From contig JAURVI010000050.1 of assembly GCA_030655515.1 (NCBI GenBank), positions 1-35,689 of the forward strand: a DNA stretch of 35,689 nt, read 5' to 3'. Shown one piece after another: positions 33,892-35,689 of the stretch. The position numbers were made by a program, and so were the translations under genes. Positions within the stretch are counted from its first letter, which is position 1; the number at the start of each line of letters is the position of its first letter. This stretch comes from Polaromonas sp. (lineage in GTDB: Bacteria; Pseudomonadota; Gammaproteobacteria; Burkholderiales; Burkholderiaceae_C). The notes under the pieces are model-generated. The model searched no databases. It was not told where the DNA came from and saw nothing but the letters and a program-made list of their open reading frames with translations.

Positions 33892-35061
33892 ATGATCGAG
33901 TTCAAACTGCCCTCGCTCGGGGCCGACATGGAAGAGGGCACGCTGCTGCAATGGCATGTCAAGCCCGGTGATGCCGTCAGGCGCGGTCAGGTGGTGGCCG
34001 TGGTGGACACGTCCAAGGCGGCGGTGGATGTCGAGAACTGGCACGACGGCGTGGTGGCCGAACTGCGGGTGCAGCCGGGCGAGAAGGTGCCTGTGGGCGC
34101 GGTGCTGGCGACGCTGCTGGCACCGGGCGAGGTGGCCGCACCGCCAGCGCCGGCTGGGGTGCAGCCGGTGCCCGAAAAAGTATCCATCGCGGCGCGGCCT
34201 CCGGTGTCGCCGTCCGCGCGCCGGCGCGCGAAGGAACTCGGCATCGACCCCGATACGGTAAGCGGCACCGGCGTGCAGGCGTCGGTCACGCTGGCCGACA
34301 TCGAGGCCGCGGTGCCTGTGCGTGGCGCCGCACCCACCGCAGCGCCGGATCGCCAGAAGGAAATGCGCAAGGCCATTGCCGCCGCCATGAGCCGCTCCAA
34401 GCGCGAGATTCCGCACTACTACCTGGCCGAGACGATTCCCATGCACATGGCGCTGGCCTGGCTGCAGCAGCGCAACGAGGGCCTGCCCATCACCGAGCGC
34501 ATCCTGCCCGCGGTGCTGCTGCTCAAGGCGGTGGCCGTGGCCCTCAAACGCACACCACAGCTCAACGGCTTTTACCGCGACGGGCAGTTTGAACCTGTCC
34601 CGGCGGTGCATGCGGGCGTGGCGATTTCGCTGCGCGGTGGTGGGCTGGTGGCGCCGGCGATTCATGATGTGGCGGACAAACCGCTGGCGCAGTTGATGCG
34701 CGAGCTGGCCGACCTGGTCAGGCGCGCGCGCGCCGGTTCGCTGCGCAGCTCCGAAATGACCGATCCGACCATGACCGTGACCAACCTGGGCGACCAAAGT
34801 GCGGAGTCGGTGTTCGGCGTGATCTACCCGCCGCAAGTGGCGCTGGTGGGTTTTGGCAGCGTGACCGTGCGCCCCTGGGTGCTGGACGGAGAAATTCGCG
34901 CGCTGCCAGTGGTCACGGCCACGCTCGCCGCCGATCACCGGGTCTCGGACGGCCACCAGGGGGCGCTGTTTCTGGCCGAACTGCGCGACCTCATGCAGCA
35001 GCCGCAAGCGCTGGCTGGCAAGATCACTTCACCGGCAAGCCAGGAAGGAACAAGAACATGA
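33892..35061 (+). CDS. dihydrolipoamide acyltransferase (E2) of a 2-oxoacid dehydrogenase
   Basis: 389 residues from the ATG at 33892, which follows a good AAAGGAG site. One N-terminal lipoyl domain has the lipoyl lysine at Lys42 in VVDTSKAAVDVE. A short peripheral-subunit-binding domain (SPSARRRAKELGIDPDTV, near residue 105) and a catalytic domain follow. The catalytic motif is ADHRVSDG with His349 and Asp353. Complexes with a single lipoyl domain are typical of acetoin and branched-chain 2-oxoacid dehydrogenases. No dihydrolipoamide dehydrogenase is in the operon, so E3 must be shared. The stop overlaps the acyl carrier protein start (ATGA), an unusual partner for an E2. Confidence 0.92.
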   Translation: MIEFKLPSLGADMEEGTLLQWHVKPGDAVRRGQVVAVVDTSKAAVDVENWHDGVVAELRVQPGEKVPVGAVLATLLAPGEVAAPPAPAGVQPVPEKVSIAARPPVSPSARRRAKELGIDPDTVSGTGVQASVTLADIEAAVPVRGAAPTAAPDRQKEMRKAIAAAMSRSKREIPHYYLAETIPMHMALAWLQQRNEGLPITERILPAVLLLKAVAVALKRTPQLNGFYRDGQFEPVPAVHAGVAISLRGGGLVAPAIHDVADKPLAQLMRELADLVRRARAGSLRSSEMTDPTMTVTNLGDQSAESVFGVIYPPQVALVGFGSVTVRPWVLDGEIRALPVVTATLAADHRVSDGHQGALFLAELRDLMQQPQALAGKITSPASQEGTRT

Positions 35062-35321
35062 CGTACGACCGCCCGGCATTGACCGGTGTCGTCCTCGGCA
35101 TCCTGCGCTCGATTGCGCCGGAGGTCGAGCCCGACGGGATAGCGCCCGCCCGCCCGCTGCGCCACCAGGTCGATCTGGACTCGATGGACTGGCTCAACTT
35201 TCTGGTCGGACTGCACGAGCGCTTCGGCGTCAACATCCCGGAGGCGGACTACGCCCAACTGGTCACGCTCGACAATGTGCTCGACTACCTGCTGGCCCGG
35301 CTCGGGCCAGCGGGAGCGTGA
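35058..35321 (+). CDS. acyl carrier protein
   Basis: 87 residues with a phosphopantetheine attachment site in DLDSMDWLNF (Ser42), preceded by the acidic helix and followed by GLHERFGVNIPEADYAQLVTLDNVLDYLL, the recognisable ACP helix II and III. It is translationally coupled to E2 (ATGA at 35058-35061) and ends the operon. The DSMDW sequence differs from the fatty-acid ACP motif DSLD, so it is a specialised carrier. It may accept the acyl group made by the dehydrogenase or by the ligase. No phosphopantetheinyl transferase or ketosynthase gene is nearby. Confidence 0.9.
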   Translation: MTYDRPALTGVVLGILRSIAPEVEPDGIAPARPLRHQVDLDSMDWLNFLVGLHERFGVNIPEADYAQLVTLDNVLDYLLARLGPAGA

Positions 35322-35515
35322 GACGACCGCAGAACTCGCCCTGATCGGGCCCCGTCCTACGAGGTGCGACGCCACTGTAGGCTACAGCCTCAAGCCTTGC
35401 GCTGCAGTCAGCGCTAATGGCGCTCATGTCCATTCGTGATGACTTACCCAGAAGAGGACACTCTGAGGGTAAAACGGTTTCGATAACAAGTGCTCTGGTT
35501 AGACCCGAAGTAACC
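35322..35515. other. no supported gene between acp and the IS
   Basis: About 190 bp of lower GC than the operon. A 48-codon frame starting at 35426 is open but unlike anything I recognise, and it runs through the terminator hairpin, so I do not call it. The composition change suggests the edge of inserted DNA. Confidence 0.4.
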
Positions 35516-35547
35516 AGCCCCCGGCAAAGCCGGGGGCTTTCAATTTT
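35516..35547 (+). terminator. rho-independent terminator
   Basis: A perfect 10-bp stem, AGCCCCCGGC (35516-35525) and GCCGGGGGCT (35529-35538), with a 3-base loop AAA, followed by TTCAATTTT. Very stable, and placed after the acp operon just before the insertion sequence. It may end the acp operon or shield it from the mobile element. Confidence 0.85.
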
Positions 35548-35548
35548 A

Positions 35549-35689
35549 GGTTCTTCATCAATTCCACTGTGATTTTTCTCTCAACCCTGGAAAATCCGGT
35601 TTCCCAAAATTTCTGGCTTGAATATGAAAGACACAGCGCTGTACGAACATCTTCTTGGATTGAAGACACCCTGGTCGGTCAAGAAGGTA
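35549..35689 (+). mobile_element. left end of an ISL3-family insertion sequence (truncated by window)
   Basis: The transposase start at 35624 is of the ISL3 type. A likely left terminal sequence begins near GGTTCTTCATCAATTCC at 35549, just after the terminator. The right end, the matching terminal repeat and any target duplication lie outside the window, so the exact boundary is a guess. Confidence 0.6.
35624..35689 (+). CDS. ISL3 family transposase, N-terminal fragment
   Basis: The first 22 codons of a transposase, cut by the window edge. The N-terminus MKDTALYEHLLGLKTPWSV is the opening typical of ISL3 transposases, which continue into a zinc-finger domain and a DDE catalytic core. It runs away from the acp operon. 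Whether the gene is intact cannot be told here. Confidence 0.75.
   Translation, partial: MKDTALYEHLLGLKTPWSVKKV

Noticed and set aside
35426..35572. 48-codon open frame between acp and the IS
   Set aside because: Runs through the terminator hairpin and into the presumed IS end; unlike any family I know.

Overview
The window looks like a chromosomal segment of a beta-proteobacterium of the family Comamonadaceae, closest in style to Polaromonas or Rhodoferax. The basis is high GC, protein sequences typical of that group (hemE next to priA, Bug/TctC receptor, Uup, Rep), and dispersed repeats that I associate with these genomes. No rRNA, tRNA or CRISPR array was seen. The species cannot be fixed from the sequence alone.

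Layout. 1-2.3 kb: an ABC-F ATPase (uup) followed by a MITE-like palindromic repeat. 2.4-7.5 kb: a small iron-permease-family membrane protein, then a MocR-type regulator divergent from a LysE exporter, a DMT/EamA exporter and a PLP aminotransferase, with a perfect inverted repeat in the divergent promoter. 7.6-13.4 kb: a catabolic operon that looks richer in GC than its surroundings (TctC/Bug receptor, SDR dehydrogenase, acyl-CoA dehydrogenase, acyl-CoA ligase, MaoC hydratase, citrate-synthase-like citryl-CoA lyase). It reads as uptake, CoA activation, oxidation, hydration and retro-aldol cleavage of an organic acid. 13.5-14.2 kb: a histidine phosphatase-like protein.

14.2-16.5 kb (minus strand): a B12-binding radical SAM protein that has lost its catalytic barrel, a creatininase-family amidohydrolase and CutA. 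16.5-19.4 kb: DUF167, a DsbD/ScsB-like thiol:disulfide transporter and a CoA-binding protein. 19.6-23.2 kb: hemE, a 355-bp regulatory gap with two DnaA-box-like sites, and priA, which carries an in-frame insertion derived from a repeat. 23.4-25.9 kb (minus): an AEC transporter and an AAA/DUF4143 ATPase with a palindromic, apparently leaderless promoter. 26.0-29.9 kb: a Rep/UvrD helicase, a small exported protein and outer-membrane phospholipase A.

30.0-35.3 kb: a tight operon of an acetyl-CoA-synthetase-like ligase, a fused E1alpha-E1beta 2-oxoacid dehydrogenase, a lipoyl E2 and a stand-alone acyl carrier protein, with no E3. The window ends inside an ISL3-family insertion sequence.

The most striking theme is that several kinds of short dispersed repeat have been absorbed into reading frames. 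One forms the linker that fuses E1alpha to E1beta, one forms a roughly 50-residue insertion in PriA, and a degenerate GCTAT...ATAGC family lies in several genes, including two signal-peptide regions. The two best candidates for undescribed biology are the ACP-containing 2-oxoacid dehydrogenase operon and the citryl-CoA-lyase-type catabolic operon.
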